Positions 39,901 to 54,900 of a DNA stretch of 64,000 nt are shown piece by piece. The stretch is from Atopsyche davidsoni (Eukaryota; Arthropoda; Insecta; Trichoptera; Hydrobiosidae): assembly GCA_022113835.1 (NCBI GenBank), contig JAILWY010000009.1, positions 12,376,001-12,440,000 of the forward strand, written 5' to 3'. The notes below the pieces were generated by a model. That model did not search any database. It was not told where the DNA came from and worked only from the letters and a program-made list of their open reading frames with translations. The first letter of the stretch is position 1; each line of letters opens with the position of its first letter. The translations under genes and the position numbers were made by a program.

Positions 39901-42900
39901 TAGCTATAAAAACAAAATTATTTAACTTCTATTGGCTACCTCTGATCACAACATAATTTATGAATTCATCGATGTGTTTGTTGTGAATTTTTTTTAAAAT
40001 ATTAAGTTTTTTTTTAATTAAATTTACATGAATACAACATATTATAAATACAATTAAGATTCTCTGGAAATGCAAAAAAGATCAAACATACTAATTAAGA
40101 ATGTTTTAATGTAATTAATTTACCGCAAGTGTGTAAGATAAATTGAATGTCAGCACAGGCTTCAAAATAATTAATGAGGAAAACGTGTATTTAACTCAAC
40201 AAAAAAAAAGGTTGCTGGCGCTAATGGGTTTCTAAATTTATTATTGTTAATTTAGAGCTTGCTTGCGAATCTCGGCTGTGGTTTGAATTATTTATTACTC
40301 CAAGCCTCCGCACAAAAATTTACATACAAAACAAGCTGGCCAAACTAATGTAGGTACAGCCTCAAAATATATTCATTCGAAAAAATACAGTATCGTGTAT
40401 TTTAGTCATACAATATTAGTTTACAGAATAAAATAAAAGAAATTCAAAATCTACAAAAGTGGGTGAATTAATATAACAACCAGAAAAGGCCTCCATCAAA
40501 AATAGCTCGTGATATTATAATTTAAATATTTTAATGCGTATTTTCTGTGATTGTCATTTGTGGGGACATTTGCGAATAACTTTCAAGAGTTATAACTAAT
40601 TTATATAAGACAACAATAGCTCTAAACTCCACCTACGTCATTGTTGTAAGTGTTTATTGTTTTAAGGCTCAGAGTGAAAGGTCACAGAACAAAAATTTCT
40701 TGGGAGATTTGGAGTCTGCTAGGATTCTTAAACCCACCCGTTTCTTGTACGAAGACAAATATTTTTACTTTAAAACAGCGTAAAATTATCTAAATTTGAT
40801 GTAAATTGTATTATGAATCCGCCTCCGGAAAAAAACTACTCGGACTAAAGATTATAAGGACTAGAATTATGTAATAAAAAATAAACCGAATTTGCTTTTT
40901 TTTCCTTTGACATAGGTAAAAAAATACTTGAATAATACAAATATATTAGCATTTATAGAAAAAAATATGCGAATAGATCTGTAACCCGTTTTGGTTTTGA
41001 GTAATATATTTTAATCATTTCGTATTGAAATTTCACACAATAATCAATATCCATTCATGAATATATTTGTATGAAATAAATAAAGAATGCTAAAAACAAC
41101 ATTTATATCTGGTTTAATGGTATGTTTAGTGTATGCGGCTACACCCATGCACATGAACGCTACATATCTATCAACCTGCCAACGAATTTCACACCTACCC
41201 GACTTCAAATTACACAGCAGATTTGTATAATAATATAATCAAAACCGTGCAATTATATTCTAAAATTACGCAAGAGCTCGCATGTAAGGATGCCGGCTGC
41301 TTCTTATGCAGGTTGGCCATTTGCAATTCCAAGTGGTCGATCTCGAGAGCCGGAAGTGTTGCTAATTCGACAGGCGATCGTCAATTCGAGTGCGCAGTGT
41401 GGCTCACGCTCGGGGGAGCCGGCCTGGCTCCGGACGAGGATAACGAGTCGCGGGACCGCAGGAAGGTCGGAGGAGAAGCCTGGCCAAACGAGCGGGGCCT
41501 TGATTCTGACCTTAAAGGACAAGGGCGCACGTGCGAAGTTCTGCGCTGTCCTCCGTCGCGGTTCGACGGGAGATCAATTCTTTTATTGCTAGTCTGCTGT
41601 GGTCGAGTGTGGGGGAGGCGAAGTGCGACGTGAGCTTCTTGTATGTACCAAAATCAGTAGATCGTTCAATTGGAACTACTTATTCGGTATTTTTTCTAGA
41701 AACGCAATTAGATTAGTAAAAAATATTTACTGCAACAATTTAATCAACTGAGACGATTTTATTGAAAAAACGTTAACATATCATAGTCAAAGTTTGGACT
41801 AATTTTCAATAGAGTGCAATAGAAGACATGATATTTCATTGTAGAAAAAGGACTTCTTGAAATCTACCTTTGTTACCTAGTTCCTAGTTATTAATAAACT
41901 CGTGCAGAAAAAGGGCTTTTTCACATATTTTCCCAACATAACACAATGATGTAAATAAAGAAATACATATACGCTTTCACCTGAGTCACATATTGCAAGT
42001 CCCACAACCCATATAATTTTCCTGACAATGTATAGAAATGTTGACTGTATATTTTCTTTATTTTTATTGAAAAATATAAGTTTGCAGTCAGTAGATTGAC
42101 AAAGCGTACTTGCAAGTCTGCCTGACCGATAGTGGACTTACCTGTTGAATCACCTGAGGCCGCCGAATGACGCAGCGATTGGATTTAATTATAAATACAA
42201 TGCATTTACCTCGAATTCAATAAATAAAAAAAAACTACTGCGTTATCTATGAAGATCGTATCTATCTACGACAATAAATAACACTTATATAAATTAAACA
42301 AATCTACAAAACCTTTATAAACACACGTTATTTCATTTTGACCACTGTCTGAAAAAATGTAGTTTTATACACAACACGGAAAGACTAGCTATTTCTTATA
42401 ACTTACATAGTTGCAATTGAGCGGTAATTGCCCCCAATCATTTTAAACACATCGTGTATATTGTATTGAAAATAAAATAAAATCATAAATATAAGTATTG
42501 TACTGCTGAAGCGCGAATCATCTGCGAAAAATTAATATATGAGCATTGTAATGGTTGTGCGACTCATCTGTGCATGTTTTGGCTGATCTTGAATGCTTTG
42601 GAGGTAAAATAGTTTTCATCGTAAATAGTGTAATGTTTTCTTAGAAATCAGATTACGTAAGAAGGTACCTCCAGGTAAGTTGATAAGTGAAGTAGATGCA
42701 TTATATAAGGAGCGTAATGCATTAGATTATGCACATATATTATGCCATTTCAGTTGCATGAAAACATTCAAATAAAGCGACAAAACGTGACAATCCGTCT
42801 TCTTTTCTTTTAAGTATTCCCCAATTTAAGTATTATATGTAATTTCTTTAAAACGAAATCAGAGTAACTATTAAGAAAATATTTGTCTAGCTATACATTT

Positions 42901-45900
42901 AATAAATATCAATAAATGGTTAAATAATGTTTTCATATTTCCAGTGATTTTTATATAATATTTCTTAATAAAAAAATGAGATATGTATATACTTGCAATG
43001 ATAGCACTGTACAATCAACTAATGAAGCAACAGAAAAAATCCTTTGAGTTTTGTCCCGGTCTCAAATTACGGTGTAATTGCGTCTGACTGAAAATTAAAG
43101 AATACGAAAACTCAAATAAAATTGTTTTTCTAGAGCAATTTAAAATTTATAAATACATATTTTGAAAAAATCAAAAAGTTAATATATAATTATGATTCTT
43201 TTGTAATCGACTGTAGGGCCACTACTGTGAGAAGCTATCATTTTCATATTGCATCTGGTCCGCTTAACACAACCATTTTTTATAATTATTGAAAAGGTAT
43301 AAATTTTTATCATTTACAATATTATATAATATACAGTAGAATAATTGGTAGTCCAGATTTTATTTATTAACAAGATAATAGATACATTTATTTTCCAACT
43401 TTGATTTATGGAAGCAAATATCAAAAACTACACATCAATGTGTCACAATAATAGAACGATAAGCTATCGTTGAAACTGTCGCCGAGATGAATGATTTTGA
43501 CAAATGTGATAGCATTCAATCATTTTTATTGATGTATGCCGTAATTAATGTTGGCAGTATTCTTCTAATTTGTTTTTGAACTATATAATAATAAAACTTA
43601 ATGGCACTATCTGCTTATGTAACTGCCATCTTTCTCGAATACTAAAACTATGAATTATAAAGATAGATCCAAATGACTGTTTTCAATCAACCGTTGACAC
43701 AATATAATAGACAATGCACAGTATTTATAGCCTCCTGCCAAACAATAATGAAAGGCTGCTATTCCAGCAGCTGATATACACCGCGTGTCACCAGACACGA
43801 AGATTCATGCCATATTATAAAATCAGCACATATTCACATAGAGATTTATGAAGTCAACCTGTCAAACGGTTATAGCTCTTGAAGCTTAGCATTATTTGTT
43901 ATCATGCCTTTCCTTATTAAGCTAAGAGTTGCCATAAACCAAAATTGAAGGTGACGGCTTACCAAGCAGCTAAATCATTCATGTTTATTTTAAAAACACT
44001 TTATTTTTCATTAAAACTGTGAACGCTGTTACAAGTAATGTTTTTTTTAATGACGTCATAGGCTGCGTTTTCCATTAAACTGACTGCAAAAAAATTCATA
44101 ATACCTAAAACAACGGTCTATAATATTATAATATAACTAATACTTTAGAATTTAGTATAAATAAAACAAATATTCATTGTGTTACAAAATATTATCGCTA
44201 TTATAGTTACTGTGTCAAAATTCATTTTGATTGTAGTATTATTCCACTAATTACTAATTAAAATAATCATTTGACCTTTGCAAGCAACAACAGCCACCGA
44301 TTCCCGAAAAACAAATCATCAAACTTTAATTTTAACAATCAATTATATTTTTTACGATAATTAATACTGTTGTTTATTGGCAACGAAAATATTTAGAAAA
44401 AAATTAAAACCATTATTATTATAATTATACAAATTTGTCTTTAAAATGAAAACACACTGGTTGTCAAATTGTGCAGGTATTTCTTAAAAAGAATCTATGA
44501 AATACCTTTCATTAGATAATTGTGCAATTGTACGCGGAAAAAATATTTTTATTTCATAGCAAACATATTTTTTTGGAATTAGCTATCAACTACCATTAGG
44601 TTTTGTTGATAAGAATGCTTTGTTTTTCAGAAGTGATCACTCTAAATCTTGATTTTATTGTTTTTTAATAGACTATATTATAATCAGATTAGGAAGATAT
44701 TATCAATTTAAAGTGTTATTTTAAAAGCACATGCACTTTTGCACGACCTAGAGATATTCCAAAACGATTCCAATTCAATAAAACGTGTAAGTCTAAGCAA
44801 TGATACTTATCATACGATGAATATGAAGCATACCTCGATGTAGCAATTTTCAAGTAAAACAAAATTGCCGAAGCCAGACTTTCCTCGCTCCAGAAATAAG
44901 ATGCGCATACGAAATTCAAGCTTCAGGGAAAATAACGTCTCTCTAAATATTTACCGAGGTCTTCACATACAAATTGGTCGCATATTCAGCAAACTTAGGA
45001 AGAATTTTCATCACATAATCCCCTATGATAATATTTACGTAATTTATCAAGCAATCAGATGGCGCTTCTCCAGCCGAGGGAAACCGCGTATCCTGTGGCA
45101 TACCACGATTATTTCTAGAACCATCTATATATAAAATTAAGAGGAAGACTGAAGTTCAGATCCATCATCAATGTAATAAATAATATGAAAAGATTTACAT
45201 TTCCCTTCAAGCATAGAAATAATAATGAACACTGTACAACTTCTATGCACACCACCCACAAATCTTCTAAATTAAAAAATCTTATGTTTTTTAGTAGTAG
45301 TGTTTTTATTTGTTGGAGTTTCAGCAAAGGCGTGCAAATAATTAAACTTTGATGCTGGTATTTAAATTATTTATAGGCCATATTATATTTTTTCAATAGT
45401 ATATAATTTATATTTAGCCTCATCTTTTTCTCATTGAATATATTTCTATCCTGGGCCAGTCTTATTAGTTCGGCTATACTCCCAGACTTCCAGCCACTGT
45501 CGCAAATTCCATATCCCTTTTTACTTTTTTTTTTTTTAAATTGGATTGTATAAAGAATAATAACGTTAGTTAAAACATACTTTTAAACTTTCTAAAACTG
45601 TACAAAACTGTGTAAAATTCAAAAATTATTTTGAATTGTGTATAACATGCAATTTATCGTATAAATATTACATTCCCTTCTCTTAAATATATCAGATATA
45701 AATTATCACTTGGATGGACTCGGATCGCGCGATTGCCGCAGGGACATGGAAAACATTTTATTAAGGAAGCGTGACAAAGATCTTACCAGCGACTTGAATC
45801 TTCAGTCGAGACTAAATTCTGCTAAATGACGTCGGAGCCAAGATTTTATTATTATAAACTAAATTATATGCGTTGAATTCAAAATATCTGATAATAATAC

Positions 45901-48900
45901 TAATAAAAAATATATTTAAACCTTTTTTTATCTAAGCACATTCTGGAAAAATTCTGCATTAAAATATCATGTAAAGTATATTATTTAAAACCTGTTTTTT
46001 TATGCATGTTTTTAAAATATCGCATTTAATACTAAGATTAAAATACAACACTGGGTTATTTATTTAAAAGTATATTTTATATATGATATTTAAAACAAAA
46101 AATTAACGAGAAAAACGTTCGCACATAAGTATTGCCATTAATTTTGTATTGAATAGTTTAGTTAGTGTTCTTGATATCCAATATGAAAAGTCGTCGTTAT
46201 GATGACACTACGAGTAATTATACTTTAAAGTACTATTTTTTCACATAACCAAGATGAGAGCCTTTTTCGTAACTATGATGTACGCCTCTGCATCACGTCC
46301 ATGCAACACTACTGATGTGCTTAGTTGATTGTTAAGTGTGCAAAAAATGAATGCTTTCGTGGCAAATTAAAAACTATACAGGATGTCGATATTCACAGAA
46401 CGTGTTGCTTGAGCTCCTAACAAGGAGCCCGAGGTACTATCATTGCGAAGTCACAGTTTAGTTATTTACACCACATGGCTAATTGATGACCACAGACAGC
46501 GAAAAACCAGGCAAAGTAATGAAGCCGTTCCTTTTTTAGTTATTTATATTATTTATTATAAAGTATTCCCAAATTTCTTACGATAATTTTTCAATGCTTA
46601 TTTTAATGGTAACTTTAAAAATGAATGTGTAGTACCTCTCCGGACCGGTTACATTTCGCAATCGCATGAGGCTATCCTTTGCAAGCAGTTAATAAACACA
46701 AAATGGACGATCGGCCTTTATTTTGTAACTTCTCATTTGCATTGCTAAGTGAAAGTGTCCTGTTTTCCATCGCATCAGCCCTCAGTTTGCTGGACAGCGA
46801 GACTCGCCTCGTCCTCTTATTTGCTTGACCTCCGAGCTGTTTGTTATACCAAGGGTACCAGTTTAGGATGCATCGAGTCCAACGACACTTCATCATCTGA
46901 GCGATGTGGTTCGTTCATTTGCGATTTATCTTTTTGACATGATATATTACGAATATATTCGTTACCTTGGTATATATAATAAATCACAGTTATGTAAAAT
47001 TTTAAATAAACTTGAATTATAATTATATATTAACCAACACAACTTATTGACTTAACATCGAAACTATATTTTTTATGAGAAAATGCTATAAGAAAATTCA
47101 GCAGGTCTACTCATTCGTATAATAATCGGCGAGCACTTTAGTGCTTTCATTATAAGATATAAGTATCAAATTAACAAATAAGGTTTATAAATTTATCAAG
47201 CAGAATATCAACTGAACATTGCTAAAATTATGTGAGGGTTAACTCTTAATCTCCGACTGCACTTATACGTTATCAATCAGCCGCAGAAAGCAGGTGAGCA
47301 CATACTTCAAGAAGCGATAAACGAAGGTGAGAGCGCATTTCATAAAATAAACCTCCTCAATGTGACCAACATTATTATTTACACTTTATTACAAATTTAC
47401 TTTCAAAAACTAAGAATTATATGCATTAATGTCTACCTGGTATTTGCGTACTTCTGTTGTTATCTTTATTGACATTTTTATTAAGTTTTATGGTGGTTCT
47501 TAAATGCGGTACTAAAAAGATTCTTACTATATTACCAGGTACTAAAAAATAGATTATACATTTCCATAAATAGAAACCAAGTACTCGCGTGTAAATTTAT
47601 TCTAAACAAAGCGTATCCCAGATAGAATGATGTTATTAAGCGCAAGGTATTCAGGAAATACGTCAGGCGGTCTTTCATCTTTAGAGAATATTATTTAAAC
47701 ATTGGTTTTCCGTTATTCTAGGATCGAATCGACTCCCAGGCGTGACCGAGCACACTTCTCCTTTGACTCTGATTACCGGAACTCGAGTCCCCAGCCTTGG
47801 CAATCGCAGTACTGCTTATTGATGTAATTAATGCAAATTTAGCTGTTTGTGTTTTTCTCAGACGATTATTGTGTAAAGGTTTGTTGATCAATCAAAATGA
47901 TTTTTATCTAAAAAAAAAAAAAAAAACGCTTTAAAAGTAACGATCTCTCATGCTGCAGTATAAGTAAAATATATAAAACATACAATTGAAAATATTTCTT
48001 TATAATTCATATGTATACCCCAACCTTGTGTTTGCTTATATCAAAGAATAAATAAAATTTACTGCAAACGGTAATAACGCTTTTTTTTATTTTTAATGAA
48101 ATAATATGTTATTCAAAAAATTCTTTTGGCACAAGATTGGGATTCACCGCACAATCAGTAAGAATCAATAATTGAATGGTAATCTGAAAGAAGAAATAAC
48201 CTCAATATTAGCAATAAGCAAAAATCTCGGATTCAATCAAGAAACTATCGTTAATTCTCAGTATCAGTTGGAATAATCAGTTGTAAAAACGAATTCATCT
48301 TTGCACCAAAAATATAAAAATAAAACAACGAATTTGTTTATTATTAGATTTATTTAAAGAAAATATTAGGAATTCGAAAAATATTTACAATTTCTTGTTT
48401 ATTTAAAATGCTTTTAAGATTTCAACGCATTTTGTTAAACACTGGATGGATAAACATGCCTTGACTGCTGAAGCATTGCAATCACTACTATTATTGTTGT
48501 TCACGGTATTATTACTACAGGCAAGTGGTTATTTGACGAAGAAATATATATTTAAAGCATAATTATTATTTTATTTGTTTAAACGTAGAAGTAGCACTGA
48601 ACATTGTTAAAAACAAATGGTACGTATAAAATAAAAATGCAAATCTATAAAAGAATATTGAGTTCATTTATCCATAACTACTGATAAAAAATAAATATAA
48701 AACAAAAACTCGATTAAAAAATAAATTCATCTTGAATTTACGATGTACGTATTTACATAATTATTATTTAGCAGGATCCTATAAAAGATACTAAAATCTA
48801 CGAATAATTAAGGAGACTATCTTTAAATGCTTTTAATTCAAATGCATGTATACTATGCAAATTTTAATTAAATTCTATCTCCAACATGAAAAGCTATAAC

Positions 48901-51900
48901 TAATTTTACCGTTTTTATTAAAACATATAAACGAGGCAACTATCACTAAATTTATTGGAATAATAAAATTTAATTACATGCAAGCAACCAAATAATGCAA
49001 TAATAAATATTTATAGAAAAGACAAATAAAAAATGATTAAATTTTATCTGTTTACATAATATTGCCATTTTTTTAATTTTTTACATTACAAACGAACCGA
49101 AACAAAAAAAACCATTAAGTAGGTTAAAGAAAGATTATTGCAATCAAAAATAAAATTATCAATATTCCGTATGTTTAATAATAGTATTTTTACATGCAAT
49201 TTTCTTTGATTTAATTAAAACCACAGAGGTCAATAGATATATAAGTGAAGCAAAGTAAAATATTTAACATGGAAACACGGGATATATTTTTCGTGAAATA
49301 TTACTTAAAAATTAGACATCCTTATAAAAAATATAGTTTCTATTTTTTTTCTATGATATTGTACAAGATTGGAATAACCAAGCTCAATATATATTTTTAA
49401 TTTAGTTGCAAATTAATTTGATAACAAGCTTATAGCACAGATGTGTTCAAAATTAAATCGATTTGATAATTACTCATTCAAAATAAATCTATTATCTTAA
49501 TGTAAAAATTTGGTTAATTAAAAACTCTGTTTTATAAATAACCTATCAAAGAGGTCACACAAGTCTCTATTTTTATTATAAATTATTAAGCAGACAAATT
49601 AATACAACTATGTAAATAAATTAACGCCGTGCAGTACTTAATGCAATCTCATTTTATTGCTTGATCAATCTTATAGAATATTCATGAACGAATATAATAA
49701 AAACTTTATTATTCCAGCATTTTTATGAATTGATTGCATCACAAATTTTGACTTGACTTTTTTTATGTGATTCGTTAATATTTATCTGCACTTACAATTT
49801 TAATTCTTATCTTTAGCATATACTTAGATTTTGCATGAAGCGAGACAATGTAAATAAGTCTTCAGAGTCATTTAGAATTTTTTTCAGAAAGATTTATTTA
49901 AACGCCCCTGGTCACACATACTTTTTTGTCATTCAGAATACAGTGGCGTGCAATGAGGAAATGCGCATACTTACTGGAATAAAAGTGCGCAATTTAATCT
50001 AACAACTACAATGATTATTATTTATCTCAATACATAAATATCAATTTACACAGTATTTCATATTTGATGTTACAAACACAATGAATAATATATTTTTTTG
50101 GTAGTTAATATGCGAACTTCTTTTCCTATAGTTAAATATTATTTTGTAAATATCAGTGAAGATACGCACTTAAAAATAATTTAAAAAAAAAACAGCTTCT
50201 GCTCCTTTCAAAACTGACTTTTTTTCATACTTTGCATTTACACTCGGCATACTCGATTTCCGTTGTCTGGTTAATCACAACTTAGCACGCTCAAACATCT
50301 GACCTATCAGTCCATAAATCGTGTATGTCGAGTATCTCTAAACTTCGCTTTAAAGTACGGCAACATGGGTTAGCAGACACAACTACGATATATTTTTAAA
50401 TATAAACAAAAAAAACTTTAGAAACTAAAAATTTTACATAAGACTGACTAAACTTTGCACAAACATCGAAATATCTAAATAATTAAAATTAATTAACTTA
50501 AACGCTAATGGGAATATTTTGATAAAGGCTTAGAAGAATTTGCTTTATTCAGTCACTTGACAAATAAAAATGGGTATTCAGCTATTCAATTAAAAGAAAG
50601 CAACAATCTAATTAACAGAAAAATATGATAATTTATAATCAAATCGGGAAATTAAATTTTTGTATTTTTTAACAAATAGAAAACAAGCAAGTAACTGGTT
50701 ACAAATAAAATCAAATATATTCATAAAGATTAGCATACAAAATGATAGAATAAATGCAAGTTTAATGCATTATGAAAATCAACGAATTTACTACATTTTT
50801 TATTCAACATAACAAGAAATTGGCATTTTTAGAATTAATATAAGATAAATAAAAGTAGAAATGTTTTAAAGCTTTTATTTTAATATTGTTTTAAATAACT
50901 ATTAACTGTGACAACTATAGTCATCAAATAAATTTGTAGATAATTGCTCAGGTTTTTAAATAATTCAGTGCGGTTTTGACATTCAAAAAGCAAAAATAAA
51001 AAGCCATCCTTGTAGTTATTTCCACCGCCGCCATTGGAACTGATGACATGTGTTAAGCAGATTATTATTATGCTTCTGAATATTATAAAATTTTCCACAC
51101 TAAATATCATCTACATCTTACTTTTAAACGAATTTGGCGTTATTATAATGCATATGTCATTTCGACGAACGTTTTTATATTATTCATATTTGTATTAAAC
51201 AATTGCATTGGTATAGCTATATTTTAGTATTTCTAGTAACATTCTGACTTCTTACGCACACATTCATCATAATATATTTTTATCATACGTGTCTAATATT
51301 ATCGTTCATGTTATATGCTCATAAAAAAATCAAGGTATCAAGTCGAACCAGCATTTCTGAAAATTCATATTAACCCAATTTTCCCAAAATATGCATTAAA
51401 ATAGAACAACCCACTAATTTCCATGAAAACACTTGACATGGAGACGATGTATTGCATTATTTAAAAAATATATTTTTTACATGTTCAAGCGGTCGTATTA
51501 GCTTCTTGGAATTTTCCATGGCCATTACTATTTCGTTCCAAGCCATCTGAGAATATATCATCATCCCTGAATAGGCTCTTCGGAGCAAAAAAATTGGATA
51601 CGAACAGTATCATGATCTCCCGACAGAATTCACAATGGCACTTGAAAAACTAATGACTTTTGTTATAATAATAAAGAACACTCGTATTCGGTTTCACAGA
51701 TGTACCGTTAATTTTAACACAAAGAAGTTAATGCACTGTGCTTAAGTATATAATCACTATAACTTATCAATACAGTATTTAAGCTAAACTGAAATAGTAT
51801 AACAAAGTACCTCTCGTTAGTGACGCGGTATACCTTGGTATGTGGCAGGTTATGTTATGTTGAGGACAACTTATTTTCGTCAGCCCGTACTTTGACATCA

Positions 51901-54900
51901 AATGAGTTGTCACATGTGACTTTATTTTTATCTTCCCGCAGTCACTAATCGTCGCTTACCTTCATTACTTAAATATCCACGTAATATTTTTGTTGTTGGG
52001 GTCAGAATAGCCGCCTACGAATAAAAGTAACTTCCCACACGGTTGCCTTCATTATAATGTTTATAATCGTAAGGCCAGCGGAAATATAGAAAATAAAATC
52101 GACAATCATGATTGCGGCTATTGTCCAACTCGCATCGTAAATAATATTTAACTCGAGGTTCAAAATAAAAATATAAAGTAATGATTACTGAAATCACTTA
52201 CATAATAACTCCCGAATTTAAGTACGAAGTACCATATTTAGCTTGGTCGATTTTAAATCCAGCTCATCTGAAATGTGAAGGACTAACAACGACGTGAACA
52301 TTTGATAATTTACCTGCATTACAATTTCTAAGAGTTCCTAAATTTCTAATATTACTATATTCATAAAACTTTGAAAAATTAAAAAGCATAAAAATAAACA
52401 TTTTCAAAATATTGTTTTAACTCGTATAAAGATTACAGGTGCTTATGGTGAACAATTTTATTATTTAATAAAATGTACATTTTTAAATAATTCAAGCATC
52501 ATTGGCTTTTATCTTCATTGCAAGTCAACCAAGAAACCACATTCAATATTTCAAATTTAAAGTAATATAAAATAATGACTTAAAAACTTTGCAAAAACGG
52601 TGGGAATGGTATGAGCACTTTTCGAGCACACGTATCGCCAGAATGAAAGACAGCAAGCGAGTAGTGAGTTCAACGTACTGGCGGTTAAATGAAATCCTCT
52701 GCCATTGTCTCCAATGCCAGCTTCTCAAAAGCTCTGAGCTGACCTCATCTGATTCTGAAGTCTGCCCGACTAGGGACGCGATCAAATCAAAACTGTTTAT
52801 TATTATTATAAAAAAACAACTGCAAATCGAAATGCATCAAATAATATATCAAGTAATGCCACGATGTGGTATTTGTCTAATGATCATGTTAATTTACATT
52901 TTTTTATTTATAAATTAAAATCAATCAATTTGCTGCCTCTGGACCCGAAACCAATGCAAGCTACGTTGGAAGTGTATCCAAAAAACACCAAAAATACGCG
53001 GTATGTCCATGATATTGCAATAAACTAATTCTAAAAAATCTCTATATAGTAAAATCTATAAAAATCGAAATAAATTATCTTCGAATCTACTCTAGTTATT
53101 TGTGGATTATACCTGGAAGACAAGATAAGGTGATGGACTGCAAACTCTCCGTGGCATTTCTTTTTCTAAAATTATGACTTATATTGTTTGTAAGATACGT
53201 GGAAGATGGATAATAAAATTTCAAAGATAAGAGACAATCTGACTGTAGCTGAATTGCATAGGAAATGATGACAGCATCCTAACATCCATTTCGAATAGCA
53301 AATCTGACAAGACGTCTGAAATTAAATAAATAAAAAACAGTATTTAAAACACTTGCGTCAAAGGTCACTCAAGTGGCTCTCTTTGTGTTTATTTAAAGCT
53401 TAAATATACATTTTTCATAACCATTACCTATGTGAGAAGAACACTTGCTTTTTAGAAGTACCACATTTTTTACAGCTCAGTAATAATATAATCATCCGTG
53501 TAATAAAACACATTATTGCATGGCTTTATCAGCTACCCGTTATCATGGAATCGAGTTTAATTTCTAGTTTAAACAAAAACAGTTCATAATGGATGTCCGC
53601 CATCAGCCAGAAATAATTATCATTCGCCCGTCACATGTCCGGGTGCTTATTACGGAAGACTCGACATCTGCAAATATTGGTTTTTACTATCTGGAAAAAA
53701 CAAGACTCCGTAGGTAAGAAACTAATTAAAATAATTCGGAGGAATGGTTAATGAGTCATGCGACCGAGTCATGTGCTTTATGACTTCCATACAAATCGCT
53801 CCTGACACCTAATAATGAAGTACAACACATCACACGACTCTAATCGCCGTATCTATGTGCTCGAACATTCGCACAGGCTGCTTAGCTTAGTATTAAAAAA
53901 AAAAAATTACTAACTAACTAAAAAAAAATTTATCCACGATTATATTTTGCTCATATAACACATTTCTTTCTATGTGGGAACTGTAAATGCATATACGTAT
54001 ATAAAAAAATGCACAAAACTAAAAGCCTTCCTTTTAAGTAAGCTAATGACTTTGTTACAGTTTTTAAAACTTTGCAAGAGACTCATATAACTTTCTGTAA
54101 GCGTTTACAAAACTATAACTAAAAATTAAAATCGAAATCATATGTTTAAATTCTTGAAAAATTTATGCCTTATCTTTTTCGAGGTATCACACACGCATCG
54201 ACACAATTTGCGACCGATTTGCAATCAGCCAATTGCTTCCCTTTATTTGGGAATTTTATTATGATTTTGTCTATGTAAACAACGCAAAGTAGGATGCTAT
54301 TGCGAGTCGATTGCAAGTTGTGTCCCGACATGTGTTGAGGACTAAAAATTTTCAGGAGCGTCCTTTGCCAGCCGCGCCGGATGACATGACGCCCGAAGCC
54401 GCAAGCCGTAGAGCTGCGGCCGTTGAGCTAATTTTGCTAATCATTTGGGATGTTTTGCGACTCAATGGCACACTGATTTCAAGGTTAATGACTTATTGTC
54501 TTGTCTTTCAAAATTAAGGATTACGCAACATGATCAATTGATGATAATTCGTGTAAAAATATTATTTTCACACTACCTAGGACATCTGAGTAAAGTTAGA
54601 CTTCAATGAAAATATTTTGTGTTCTGTTAGAGTTCGCAAAAAAAATTGTCGTGCCTATTTTTTTTCCAACCTAAAACACAAATAAATTGTAAGTATCCCA
54701 AGTGATTGATTCATGTTATAAATTATTTAAGCTATATAAATTTTCGATTGCTTCTACGCTACTGATGCATAACTACGCAGCAGCCTCATGGGCGTATACT
54801 ATATAACTCCTGAATAGTCTTTTTATTAAGAATTCGTGAAGTAGGAGTAGGCAGGTGAATTAAAATCCGTATGTAGATACATACTCGTAAATTTTCACTT

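Noticed and set aside
42138..42190. CAACAG|GTAAGT on the minus strand as the donor of an alternative CAH1 first exon
   Set aside because: Good donor, but no in-frame ATG upstream and no supporting promoter signal; lone donors are common in this much DNA.
47715..47800. GGATCGAATCGACTCC as a tRNA or SINE B box
   Set aside because: No A box at the right distance and no cloverleaf could be drawn on either strand.
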